A DNA stretch of 64,000 nucleotides, from assembly GCA_007026445.1 (NCBI GenBank), contig VDMD01000059.1, positions 99,187-163,186 of the forward strand, read 5' to 3'. How positions within the stretch are numbered: position 1 is the first letter of the stretch; the number at the start of each line of letters is the position of its first letter. Made by a program: the position numbers and the translations under genes. A model generated the notes under the pieces. The model was given only the letters and a program-made list of their open reading frames with translations, was not told the origin of the DNA and did no database searches. Origin of the DNA: Schizophyllum amplum (lineage: Eukaryota; Basidiomycota; Agaricomycetes; Agaricales; Schizophyllaceae). This document shows positions 44,340-56,136 of the stretch, in pieces.

Positions 44340-47320
44340 CACAGTCGTGCTCAAGAAGACCAGTCTGTGGTCGTGGTCGACGAGGCCCTTGAAGTCGAAG
44401 ACGCCCTCGCAGTCGTGCCTGACAAGCCCCCAATTGTCATGCCCCCATGCTCGCGGTTGATGACGCCCTCATAGTGGTACTCTGGTGCTCTACGAAGTCC
44501 TCGTGGTCGTGCAGGACGAACATCTCACGATTGTGCTCGACAAGGCGCTCGAGTTCGTACGTAGCGAGGCCTTCGCGATCGTACACATTTGGGTTTGCGG
44601 TCGACGAGATGCTCGAAATTGTCATGCGCTTCGGGGTTGTGCTCAACAACGCCCTCGTAGTTGTGTTGGACGACGAGATCCTCGTGGGTGTACTCGACAA
44701 GGCCTGCACGGTCGTACTCTACGATGCCATCGTGATGCTGCTCGACATCCCCGAAACCCCGGCGTTCGTAACGAGGACCATATGCTCGCGGCCGTGCTTG
44801 ACGAGACACTCGTAGTCGTGGTCGACATGAAGATCGAGACAGTGCACGACGAGACCCTCGCGGTCGTGGATCAGACGCTCGCTATATCATTCCTGCGACC
44901 GGGCTCGACGAAGAGCTCATAGTCGTGCACGATGGCGTCCTCGTAGCCACAGACGATCGGGGCCTCGCTGTCATGCCCGGGACCGGGCATGTGGTCACCG
45001 TGCCCGATGATACCCTTGCAGTGGTGCACAACGACGTCCTGGCGGTGTGTTCGAAGATGCCCTCGTGATCGTGCTTGACGAGGACCTCACGGTCAGGCTC
45101 GACGACCAGCTACTCGCGATCGTGCCCGACTACGCCCTCGTGGTCGTGCTCGACGAGACCCTTGCGATTGGGTCGATGCATCGCGCGTCAGGTCCGAAAT
45201 TGGCCTATAGTCGTGCTCGACCACACGCTCGCGCTCTTCGACGACATTCAATCGATCGCGGCCAACGAGACCCTCCTGGTCATGCTCAACGAAACGCTCC
45301 CCGTCATGTCCAAGTTTGGTCCGTGTCTGTCCTACATGACAGAGCCCCCGTAGTCGTGCTCAAGCAGACGGTTGCGGTCATGCCTGAGACCGGCCTACGC
45401 TCGTGCTCGATGAAGAGCTCATAGCCGTGCACAATGGCTCCCCCTTAGTTGCAGTCGACGAGGGCCTGGAGGATGTGCTCGAAGAGGCGCTCGTAATTGA
45501 GCTTAACGAGACACCCCCGCCGGTCGTGGTCGACTAAGAGCTGGCGATTGTGCTCGATGGTGGTTGTGCTCGACGAAGCCCTCATGGTCGCGGTCCTGCT
45601 CGACGAGGACACCCTCGCTGTCGTGCGCGATGAGATCCTCGTGGTCCTGCTCAACATGTTCGCGGTCGCGATTGGCAAGGCCTTCAAGGTCGTGCTCCGC
45701 ATGCTCACGCTCGTGGTCAACGAAGAGAGCTCACAGTCGTTCTCGACGAAGACAGCTCGCACTCGTTCTAGATGAGGAGGACCTCGTTCTCGCCGAGGAT
45801 GACCTCGTTGTCGTGCTCGACATCGCCCTCGAGGATGTGCCTGAGGAGAACCAAATGCTCGCGGACGTGCTCCATCAGACGGTCGTTGTCATGCCTGCGC
45901 GTCGTCCGTGACCTTGCCCGCGCGTCGCCAGTGATCGTGCTCGACGAGGCTTTCGTAGTCGCTCTCGACGAGGCATTCGTAGTCGCTCTCGACGAGGCTT
46001 TCGTAGTCGCTCCCGACAAGGCCCTCCTAGTCACCCTCGACGAGGCATTCGTAGTCGCTCTCGACGAGACTTTCGTAGTCGCTCCCGACGAGACCCTCCC
46101 AGTCGCATCACTCGCGCCCGAGCCGGGATAGACCCTGGCTGTTGTGAGGGAGGACAGTCTGGCGGTCATAGTCGACATGGACATCGTGGTCGACATGGAC
46201 ATCGGGGTCAACATGGACAACGTAGTCAACATGGCCATCGTGGTCGACATGGACATCGGGGTCGACATGGACATCGTAGTCAACATGGACATCGTGGTCG
46301 ACATGGGCATCAGGGTCGACATGGACATCATGGTCGACATTGGCCATCCTGGTTGACATGGCCATCCTGGTCGACATGGATATCATGGTCGTGCACTAGC
46401 GATCGAGCACGAAAGTCCCGTTGTCGTGCTCGACAAAGCGCTCGTGGCCACAATGCAGGAGCCCCACGCGGTTGCGATCGGCGAGGACCAGAGAATCGCA
46501 ATCGGCGGGGACCAGTTGGTCGAGATCGACAAGATTGCCCTCGCCGTGTTGCTCGACATCCTTGTGGTCATGCTTAACGTCCTCGTGGTCATGCTCGACG
46601 TTCTTGTGGTCGTGCTCGACAAGGGCTCGTGGTCATGCTCGCCGACGCCTTCAGGGTCATGCTCGCCGACGCCTTCATGGTCGCGGTCGCCGACGCCTTC
46701 ATGGTCGCGGTCGACAAGCGCTCGGAGTCGTAGTCGACACAGAGATCGAGATTGTGCACGCGACGACTTCGCAGCCGTGCTCGACGAGGTCCTCGTTCTC
46801 GACGAAGACCTCGTGGTGCTCGACGAAACCCTCATGATGCCCAACGAAATCCTCATGATGCCCGACGAAATCCTCATGATGCCCGACGAAATCCTCGTGG
46901 TGCTCGACGAAACCTCGTGGTGCTCGACGAAACCCCCGTGGTGCTCGACGAAACCCCCGTGCCCGACGAGACGCTTGCGTTCGGAATTGACGACATCATC
47001 GCGGTCAGGCTCGACGAGGACCGCATGATTGTGGTCGACGAGGACCGCATGGTCATGGTCGATGAGGATCGTATGGTCGTGGTCGACGAGGATCGTATGG
47101 TCGTGGTCGACGAAGAGTTGACGGTTGTGGTCGACGCAGAGTTGACGGCTGTGGTCGACGAAGAGCTGGCGATTATGGTCGACGAGGATCGCATGGTCGT
47201 GGTCGACGAAGCGCTGGCGGTTGTGCTCGACCAAGAGTTGGCGGTTGTCCTCGATGAAGCCTTCATGGTCGCAGTCGTGCCCGACCAGACACCCTTGGTT
47301 GTGCCCGCCTAAACACACTC
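44340..47320 (-). repeat. Minisatellite array B, right block (inverted 24-bp family)
   Basis: About 120 diverged units around GTCGTGCTCGACGAG. The best preserved stretch is 46985-47318, where the minus strand keeps one frame for about 14 octads (LFVDHNRQ, ILVDHDHT). Positions 46150-46375 differ: an 18-bp unit GTCGACATGGACATCGTG repeated about 12 times. Confidence 0.82.
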
Positions 47321-47329
47321 TTGGTCGTG

Positions 47330-47830
47330 GGCGAGAAGATGTTCATCGTCGTGGACGAGGATGCTCATCGTCGCGGACGAGGAGGATGCTCGTCGTCGTG
47401 GACGAGAAGATGCTCGTCGTCGCGGACGACAAGATGCTCATCGTCGTGAACGAGAAGATACTCGTCGTCGTCATCGACGAGACGCTCATGTTATGATTGA
47501 CGAAGAGCTGTAATATCCCATCCCATAGTCAGCAAGTGCTCGTCGGATGATGGACGTGCTCCCCTCAATGGACGCTTTCCCCTCGACAAACGCGTTCTGT
47601 TCCCCTCGATGATCACGTTCCCCTCGATGAATTCGTTCCGACGGAAGCGTTCTCCTCGATGGATTCGTTCCCCTTGATGAATGGGCAGACAGAGTAGGAA
47701 TGGGCAGACAGAGTGTGGATGGGCAGACAGAGTATGGATGGCCAGACAGAGTATGGATGGCCAGACAGAGTATGGATGGGCAGACAGAGTGTGGATGGGC
47801 AGACAGAGGATGGCCGCGTCTCCCTCGATG
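47330..47830. repeat. Secondary minisatellites
   Basis: Positions 47330-47480 repeat a unit of about 24 bp around GATGCTCGTCGTCGTGGACGA. Positions 47692-47812 repeat a 19-bp unit ATGGGCAGACAGAGTATGG about seven times. Confidence 0.75.
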
Positions 47831-47924
47831 AACGGACGAAGAGAAGGATGGGAAAGTCGGTGACCACCATCGTGTGCCCCATACGCTCTTGTGCGGCTCA
47901 CGCAGTCGTCCCAGGAGACGCCCT

Positions 47925-48195
47925 CTCGACGAAGACCTCGCGGTCGTACATGACCAGGCCCTCGCGGTCGTACGCGTCGGAGACCTCGGGGTCATGCTTT
48001 ACGAGGAGGTCGCGGTCGTTCTTGACGGAGACCTCGCGGTTCTGCTTGACGAGGAGGTCGCGGTCATGCTTGACGAAGACCTCGCGGTCGTGCACGACGA
48101 AGACCTCGCGGTCATGCTCGACGAAGAGCTCGCGGTCATGCTTGACGAGCAGGTCGCGGTCATGCTTGACGAGCAGGTCGCGGTCGTGATTGACG
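47925..48195 (-). repeat. Array B outlier, 24-bp units
   Basis: About eleven units around GACGAAGACCTCGCGGTCGT. The minus strand reads RDLLVKHD-type octads in one frame for over 80 residues. Confidence 0.8.
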
Positions 48196-48299
48196 AAGAG
48201 ATTGTGCTGGTGCATCACAAGGCGCTCGCCTATGCTCGTCCACCAAGAGCCTTCGCCTATGCTCGTCCACCAAGAGCCTTCGCCTACGCTCGTCCACAA

Positions 48300-49555
48300 A
48301 GAGCCTTCTCCTCCCCCCCTCCTCCTTCCCCCTCCTCCCCCTCCCCCTCCTCCCCCCCTCCTCCCCCCTCCTCCTCCCCCCTCCCCCTTCCCCTCCTCGC
48401 CTCCCGCCTCCTCCTCCTCCCCCTCCCCCTCCCCCCCCTCCTCCTCCCCCTCCCCTCCCCCTCCTCCTCCTCCTCCTCCATCGTTCTATCCACCGACCCC
48501 CTGCCCTTGTCGCCGCTTCCCCCTCCATCGTCCTCCTCCTTCCACCTCCCCCTCCGCGCTGCGAGTACTTCCCCCTCCGCGCTGCGAGTACTTCCCCCTC
48601 CGCAATGGCCGTGCTGCCGTTCCTCCGCGTCCTGGCCGTGCTGCCGTTGCTCCGCGTCCTAGCCGTGCTGCCGTTCCTCCGCGTCCTAGCGAAGAAGTGC
48701 TGAGGAAGCCTCCTCTTGACGTGCCGACGTGCTCCTCTTGACGTGCTGTGCACCTCCCCCCCCCCTCCTCCCCCTCCCCTCCCCCTCCTCCTCCCCCTTG
48801 CCTCCTCCCCCCTCTCCCCCTCCTTCCACCTCCCACTCCGCGCTGCGAGTACTTCCCCCTCCTCCTCCCCCTCCTCCTTCCACTTCCCCCTCCTTCCACC
48901 TCCCCCTCCCCCCTCCTCCCTCCACCTCCCCCTCCGCGCTGCGAGTACTTCCCCCCTCCTCCTTCCACCTCCCACTCCGCATCCTGGCCGTGCTGCCGGT
49001 CCTCCGCGTCCTGGCCGTGCTGCCGTTCCTCCGCATCCTGGCCGTGCTGCCGGTCCTCCGCATCCTGGCGAAGAAGTGCCGACGTGCTCCTCTTGACGTG
49101 CTGCTGCTCCTCCGCGTGCTGGCCATGCTGCTGCTCCTGCGTGCTGGCCGTGCTGCCGGTCCTCCGCGTCCTGGCCGTGCTGCCGTTCCTCCGCGTCCTG
49201 GCCGTGCCGTTCCTCCGCGTCCTAGCGAAGAAGTGCTGAAGAAGCCTCCTCTTGACGTGCTGAAGAAGCCTCCTCTTGACGTGCTGAGGAAGCCTCCTCT
49301 TGACGTGCTGTGGAGGAAGCCCGGACGCGCTGCGAGTACTTCCCCCTCCCCCTCCTCGCCTCCCCCTCCTCCCCTCCCCCCTCCTCCCCCTCCTCCTCCT
49401 TCCACCTCCCCCTCCTCCTCCTCCCACTCCCTCCTCCTCCACCTCCCCCTCCGCGCTGCGAGTACTTCCCCCTCCGCACTGCGAGTACTTCCCACTCCGC
49501 GCTGCGAGTACTTCCCACTCCGCAATGGCCGTGCTGCCGTTCCTCCTCCATCGTC
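48300..49555. repeat. Polypyrimidine tract with interspersed minisatellites
   Basis: Long CCTCCTCCCCC stretches (G-rich on the minus strand) alternate with a unit CGCGCTGCGAGTACTTCCCC, a 27-bp unit CTGGCCGTGCTGCCGTTCCT and a 24-bp unit AAGCCTCCTCTTGACGTGCT. Long open frames on both strands are low complexity and I do not treat them as genes. Confidence 0.8.
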
Positions 49556-49559
49556 CTAT

Positions 49560-52425
49560 CCAACCGACCACGAGAGCCTCGTCGTGTACGACTACGAGCG
49601 CTTGTCGAGAGCGACTAGAAGGGCCTCGTCGTGTACGACTAGGAGAGACTCGTCGAGAACGACTCCGAGCGCTTTTCGATTGCGATCGCGAGAGCCTCGT
49701 CGAGTACGACTAGAAGGGCCTCGTCGAGAGCGACCACGAGAGCCTCGTCGGGAGCGACTACGAGGTCTTGTCGGGAGCGACTAGAAGGGCCTCGTCGGGA
49801 ACGACTCCGAGCGCTTGTCGAGTACAGCGACGAGCGCTTGTCGTGTACGACTAGGAGAGACTCGTCGGGAGCTACTAGGAGGTCTTCCTCGGGAGCGACC
49901 ACAAGGGCCTCGCCGAGAGCGACTAGAAGGGCTTCGTCGAGTACGACCGCGAGGACTTCGCCGAGTACGACCGCGAGGTCTTCGTCGTGTACGACTACGA
50001 GCGCCTCGTCGGGAGCGACTACGAGCGCCTCGTCGAGAGCGACTACGAGCGCTTGTCGTGTACGACTACGAGCGCTTGTGGAGCATGACCGCGAGCGCCT
50101 CGTCGGGAGCGACTACGAGCGCCTCGTCGGGAGCGACTCCGAGCGCTTCGTCGGGAGCGACTACGAGGGCTTGTGGAGAACGACTACGAGAGCCTCGCCG
50201 AGAACGACTAGGGGAGCCTCGTCGGGAGCGACTACGAGAGACTCGTCGGGAGCGACCACGAGGGCCTCGTCGGGAGCGACCACGAGAGCCTCGTCGTGTA
50301 CGACTAGAAGGGCCTCGTCGGGAGCGACTACGAGAGCCTCGTCGTGTACGACTACGAGAGCCTCGTCGGGAGCGACCACGAGAGCCTCGTCGGGAGCGAC
50401 TAGGAGAGCCTCGTCGAGAGCGACTACGAGAGCCTCGTCGGGAGCGACTAGGAGAGCCTCGTCGTGTACAACCACGAGGGCCTCGTCGGGAGCGACCACG
50501 AGAGCCTCGTCGAGTACGACTACGAGCGCCTCGTCGTGTACGACCGCGAGGTCTTCGTCGTGTACGACTACGAGGGCCTCGTCGAGAACGACTAGAAGGG
50601 CCTCGTCGTGTACGACCGCGAGAGCCTCGTCGGGAGCGACCGCAAGGTCTTCGTCACGTACGACTACGAGGGCTTCGTCGAGTACGACTACGAGGGCTTG
50701 TCGTGTACAACCACGAGAGCCTCGTCGGCAGCGACTACGAGGTCTTCGTCGAGAACGACTACGAGGTCTTCGTCGTGTGCGACCACGAGCGCCTCGTCGG
50801 GAGCGACTACGAGAGCCTCGTTGGGAGCGACTAGGAGCGCTTGTCGAGAATGACCGCGAGGGCCTCGTCGAGTACGACTACGAGGGCTTCGCCGAGAACG
50901 ACTGCGAGGTCTTCGTCGAGAACGACTACGAGAGCCTCGTCCGGAGCGACTAGAAGGGCCTCGTCGAGTACGACTCCGAGGGCCTCGTCGTGTACGACTA
51001 GGAGGGCCTCGTCGGGAGCGACCACGAGGACTGCGCCGAGAGCGACTACGAGCGCCTCGCCGAGAACGACTACGAGAGCCTCGTCGAGAACGACCACGAG
51101 CGCTTGTCGTGTACGACTACGAGAGCCTCGTCGGGAGCGACCGCGAGAGCCTCATCGTGTACGACTACGAGCGCCTCGCCGGGAGCGACCACGAGCGCCT
51201 CGTCGGGAGCGACTACGAGAGCCTCGCCGAGAACGACTACGAGGGCCTCGTCGAGAACGACCACGAGGACCTCGTCGTGTACGACTACGAGCGCCTCATC
51301 GGTAGCGACTACGAGGGCCTCGTCGAGTACGACCACGAGAGCCTCGTCGGGAGCGACCACAAGCGCCTCGTCGGGAACGACCACGAGAGCCTCGTCGAGA
51401 GCGACCGCGAGAGCCTCGTCGATTGCGACTAGAAGGGCCTCGTCGAGAACGACTACGAGAGCCTCGTCGATTGCGACTACGAGAGCCTCGTCGTGTACGA
51501 CCACGAGCGCCTCGTCGGGAGCGACTAGGAGAGAGCCTCGTCGGGAGCGACCGCGAGGACTGCGCCGTGTACGACTCCGAGCGCTTCGTCGGGAGCGACT
51601 ACGAGGACCTCGTCGGGAGCGACTAGGAGAGCCTCGCCGAGAACGACCACAAGGCCTTCGTCGAGAACGACTACGAGCGCTTGTCGGGAGCGACTACGAG
51701 CGCCTCGTCGGGAGCGACTACGAGGGCTTCGTCGGGAACGACTACGAGCGCCTCGTCGAGAACGACTAGGAGGGCCTCGCCGAGAACGACCGCGAGGGCC
51801 TCCTCGTCGGGAGCGACTAGGAGAGCCTCATCGGTAGCGACCACGAGCGTTTGCGGAGAACGACTACGAGAGCCTCGTCGAGAACGACTCCGAGAGCCTC
51901 GTCGAGAACGACTCCGAGAGCCTCGTCGAGTACGACCGCGAGCGCCTCGTCGGGAGCGACCACGAGAGCCTCGTCGGGAACGACTAGGAGGGCCTCATCA
52001 GGAGCGACTACGAGGGCTTGTGGTGCATGACCGCGAGGACTTCGCCGAGTACGACCACAAGGTCTTCGTCGGCTGCGACTACGAGCGCTTGTCGTGTACG
52101 ACTACGAGCGCCTCGTCGGGAACAACTACGAGCGCCTCATCAGGAGCGACTAGAAGGGCTTCGTCGAGAGCGACTCCGCGCGCTTGTCGTGTACGACTAC
52201 GAGAGCCTCGTCGAGAACGACTACGAGCGCCTCGTCGAGCACGACTACAAGAGCCTCGTCGAGAACGACCGCAAGGTCTATCGCCGATTGTGACTACGAG
52301 CGCCTCGTCGAGAGCGACCACGAGAGCCTCGTCGGGAGCGACTACGAGAGCCTCGTCGTGTACGACTGCGAGGGCCTCGCCGAGAGCGACCACGAGGGCC
52401 TCGCCGAGAGCGACCACGAGCATCT
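49560..52425 (+). repeat. Minisatellite array C (24-bp family)
   Basis: Around 119 head-to-tail units near CCTCGTCGGGAGCGACTACGAGAG, mostly exactly 24 bp. One frame reads octads such as YESLVGSD and YEGLVEYD. GACTAG variants put stop codons in that frame repeatedly (for example near 51427, 51526 and 51623). Confidence 0.88.
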
Positions 52426-52443
52426 GGTGATCGTCAAGCACAC

Positions 52444-52880
52444 GACGTGCTGTGGGGGTCCGGCCGTGCTGTCGAAGAAGCCCTCCCTTTTGACGTTCCC
52501 CGACGTGCTGAGGAAGCAGTTACGGCGTGTTGAGGAAGCAGTCACGGCGTATTGAGGAAGCAGTCCCGACGTGCTGGGGAGGCAGTCCCGACGTGCTGAG
52601 GAAGAAGCCGCGACGTGCTGTGGGGGTCCGGCCGTGCTGTCGAAGAAGCCCTCCCTTTTGACGTTCCCCGACGTGCTGAGGAAGCAGTCACGGCGTGTTG
52701 AGGAAGCAGTCACGGCGTGCTGAGGAAGCAGTCACGGCGTATTGAGGAAGAAGCCCCGGCGTATTGAGGAAGCAGTCCCGACGTGCTGAGGAAGCAGTCC
52801 CGACGTGCTGAGGAAGAAGCTCCGACGTGCTGAGGAGGCAGTCCCGACGTGCTGAGGAGGCAGCCCCGACGTGCTGAGGA
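52444..52880. repeat. 21-bp minisatellite with a 168-bp higher-order repeat
   Basis: About 17 copies of GACGTGCTGAGGAAGCAGTCC. A segment with GTGGGGGTCCGGCCGTGCTG occurs at 52444-52522 and again at 52612-52690 without visible change. Confidence 0.8.
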
Positions 52881-54415
52881 GACGCAGACGGTACGGAGGT
52901 CGCCGATGATTTGGGGGAGGCAGGGGCAGTGACCAGCGAGCAGGCGAAACGTGCGGTCGTACGCAGTGAGAAACGTGCAGTCGTTTGCAGTAGGACATGG
53001 ATCGGTAGGCCGATGGTCGGATGCGTCGTTGGTCGGATGCGTCGTTGGACTGGAGGTGGATGGCCTCGAACGCGTAGACGTCGCGGATGATGGTCTTGTG
53101 GTGGATGAGGGTCTTGTGAGGGCGCTCGTGCTGATCTCCTGGCGGGGCGAATGGCGAAGAGGCTGGAAGGTCTTTGACGTCGCGTTCGACAACTGTTCGA
53201 CTTGAGGGAGACTTCGGCCGCGTCTTTGATATCCTCGTACGCGCACCAATCCGCGTCCCGTACGATGTGTTGAGCTTGCTGGCGAGGCAGCAGTCGAGGG
53301 ACAAGGTCATTCGTTGATGTATGCGGTGTTGAATGTGTTGCATCGACGGCCGTTGTGCGCATACTAGAAGACTGTGAGCGACATACTAGAAGACTGTGAG
53401 CGACGCGTCTGCCACAACATGGCTCATCACGCACCGTCCGATCATGGTTCAGGAGACATTCGGGTCTTGCAAGGCCTGAAGGACATCGTTCGAGGGGGAA
53501 TGCAGCATGTTCAAGCCCTCGTCCTCTCGGCTCCGTCCCTACAATGGCAGTCGCTTCGCGTCGTTGTATCCTGCGGAGGCATCCTACGGTCATCTATGAT
53601 CATCGTCGAACGTCAACCAAAGCTGCAAGGCTGCAACTGAAGAGGGACGCACCTTCGACCTAGTTCAGCCTAGTCTCCCGCGGCGAGCGTTCGTAGACCT
53701 TCAATACTCGAAAGACATGTCAACCCCACATTGGCATCGCTGTATACTCAATGGCACAAGAAGGTCAGATAATGAGTGGGTAATTGTTGGGTGCATGGCA
53801 AGCACATGGAATGAACGCGCAAGACAAGAGGGGAAACAAGGGCGCCATCGAATTCGTCTTCGTTCTGATTTCCACGCGAGCGACCTGCGAACTACCAACG
53901 ACCTGCCATCATGATCGACATCCGTGACGCGCTGGGATGACCGCTCTCTGCTCGCCACATCTAGACGCGTCTGTGGCTCTCAGCAGTTCTGACAAGCGTC
54001 GCCGTGCTATCAGAAGCCCGCTTTCTCAATTCCGTCACATCTCTCCGTCCTGGCCTGCCTGGGGAGACCACGTCCTGGCCCTGTTCAGCCATCCGTCTGC
54101 TTCGCGAGCTACCGCCTCCCTGCCTAGCTTTCTGACACTCGACAGAGGCTCGCTTTCTTCAACGTCTTGTCCTCTCAGTCGGTGAGCAGCGCATGAATCT
54201 TAATTCTGAGCCCGGCCTCTTCTTGTTCCCCCATCGCCGACGCGCCATCGCCCCCCATCGCCGACGCGCCATCGCCCTACATTCACTGCGTGCCCTACCC
54301 TCTATCATTCTCACATCCTAGCTCATCTTCTGCCCCGCTCTGGCTGGATCGCGCAGACCCTTCATCCACACCGCTGTGCGCATACCCTCCATTGACAGCG
54401 CATTGAGAGCGCGTT
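52881..54415. other. Spacer without confident gene
   Basis: Open frames on both strands (for example minus 53250-53360, reading DADWCAYEDIKDAAEVSLKS) are short and broken. A CATCGCCGACGCGCC repeat lies near 54232-54275. I support no gene. Confidence 0.4.
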
Positions 54416-54426
54416 CCCTGTCGTCG

Positions 54427-54606
54427 AGCCTCAGTCAAGGAAGGAGCCTCAGTCAAGGAAGGATCCTCAGTCAAGGAAGGAGCCTCAGTCAAGGAAGGAG
54501 CCTCAGTCAAGGAAGGAGCCTCAGTCAAGGAAGGAGCCTCAGTCAAGGAAGGAGCCTCAGTCAAGGAAGGAGCCTCAGTCAAGGAAGGAGCCTCAGTCAA
54601 GGAAGA
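54427..54606. repeat. 18-bp minisatellite, ten copies
   Basis: Almost perfect tandem copies of GAGCCTCAGTCAAGGAAG; one copy has GATCCT instead of GAGCCT. Confidence 0.9.
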
Positions 54607-54759
54607 GCATATCTAAACACAAAATGACAATTCGACCCCCTGCGACATCCATACGGTGCGCGGCGAAGCGTCTAGACGTGTGGGGCCAAAGACGTGTGGG
54701 GTCAAATGTCAGGGTGAGTGAGATCGAGAGAGCCGTGAACCACGCAAGCGGGCCCGGAG

Positions 54760-54910
54760 GACGATCAGTAAGTAACGGCAGAGGACGATCAGTAAGTAAC
54801 GGCAGAGGACGATCAGTAAACAACGGCAGAGGACGATCAGTAAGTAACGGCAGAGGACGATCAGTAAGTAACGGCAGAGGACGATCAGTAAGTAGCGACA
54901 GACGTCAAGC
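54760..54910. repeat. 24-bp minisatellite
   Basis: About six near-perfect copies of GGACGATCAGTAAGTAACGG plus CAGA. Confidence 0.9.
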
Positions 54911-55244
54911 AGCGCAGTAGCGACATCAAGCAGCGCAGTAGGACGGACGTCTTTTGTCGCCTACAATAGGCGCCTCTTCCGAATCTCATCTGCGACAGGC
55001 ATCTCCTGGGCGTCTCACTGATTCCCTGGTGCATCCAAATCTCACTCAGTCGGCGGCCCATCATACGTATACTCCATCTGAGTGTGTCTACATCATCCGA
55101 GTGTGTCTACTTCATCCGAGTGTGTCTACTTACGAGCCCGTGGACCACCTAGCTAACAGATGCGTCAATCGTGACTTATTATACAGTTATACTTACATCG
55201 CTCATGATCATAAATTAAATGAATGTCTGAGTACATACATACTC

Positions 55245-55545
55245 GGTGCGAAGCGAAAAGACTACACAGCCCGATGTAGAAGACTACACAGCCCGATGTA
55301 GAAGACTACACAGCCCGACCCGAAAAGACTACACGTGAGCCCGATGTAGAAGACTACACAGCCCGATGTAGAAGACTACACAGCCCGATGTAGAAGACTA
55401 CACAGCCCGACCCGAAAAGACTAAGTACGTGCGACCCGAAAAGACTACGTGCGACCCGAAAAGACTACGTGCGACGTGAAAAGACTACTCAGTGCTCACT
55501 ACCTTAGCCTAGTACAGTGCTCACTACCTTAGCCTAGTACTACAT
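55245..55545. repeat. 22-bp minisatellite with variants
   Basis: About ten units of AGACTACACAGCCCGATGTA(GA) and the related AAGACTACGTGCGACCCGAA, followed by two copies of CAGTGCTCACTACCTTAGCC. Confidence 0.85.
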
Positions 55546-55602
55546 AAGTATAGAAACAAATCCACGCTCGAACGAAGATTTGCTCGCTCGCAATTATGCA
55601 CT

Positions 55603-56012
55603 TGATAGAAAAGCCAGCTAGGAAGGGATGGCTGCAAAAGCCAGCTAGGAAGGGATGGCTGCAAAAGCCAGCTAGGAGGGATGGCTGCAAAAGCCAGCTA
55701 GGAGGGATGGCTGCAAAAGCCAGCTAGGAACGGCTGCAAAAGCCAGCTAGGAACGGCTGCAAAAGCCACCTGGAAACGGCTGCAAAAGCCAGCTAAGTAG
55801 GAACGGCTGCAAAAGCCAGCTAGAAAGGGATGGCTGCAAAAGCCAGCTAGGAAGGGATGGCTGCAAAAAAAGCCAGCTAGGAACGGCTGCAAAAGCCAGC
55901 TAGGAACGGCTGCAAAAGCCAGCTAGGAACGGCTGCAAAAAGCCAGCTAGGAACGGCTGCAAAAGCCAGCTAGGAACGGCTGCAAAAGCCAGCTAGGAAC
56001 GGCTGCAAAAAA
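55603..56012. repeat. 23-bp minisatellite next to the tRNA gene
   Basis: About 17 copies of GCTGCAAAAGCCAGCTAGGA plus ACG or AGGGATG. It ends 20-30 bp from the 3' end of the tRNA gene. Confidence 0.9.
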
Positions 56013-56033
56013 AACAATCTGGGAATGGCTTCA

Positions 56034-56136
56034 TGCATCAAGGGGGAATCGAACCCCCGGCGGGTCGAGTAGAGACATCCCTACTAACCGCACAATGACA
56101 TGGCAACGACCCAGGTTACCACTACCCCATTGATGC
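56034..56136 (-). tRNA. tRNA-Gly-GCC: tRNA-Gly(GCC) with 32-nt intron
   Basis: Read from 56136 down, the sequence folds as a full cloverleaf: acceptor GCATCAA with TTGATGC, D stem GGGT with ACCT, anticodon stem GGTCG with CGACC, T stem GGGGG with CCCCC around TTCGATT, and discriminator A at 56034. The mature length is 71 nt, as usual for tRNA-Gly. The anticodon is GCC (56104-56102). The intron (56100-56069) follows base 37, the canonical place for nuclear tRNA introns. Confidence 0.93.

Noticed and set aside
48160..49571. Gly/Arg-rich and Pro-rich long open frames in the polypyrimidine tract
   Set aside because: Pure composition effect of C/T-rich and G/A-rich strands; nothing but low complexity.
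49815..51769. Long Arg/Ser-rich open frames in array C
   Set aside because: They are shifted readings of the 24-bp minisatellite. The same sequence is open in several frames and shows no start context, intron or domain.
55603..56012. Regular 23-bp repeats resembling a CRISPR array
   Set aside because: The units are directly head to tail without unique spacers, and the genome is eukaryotic.
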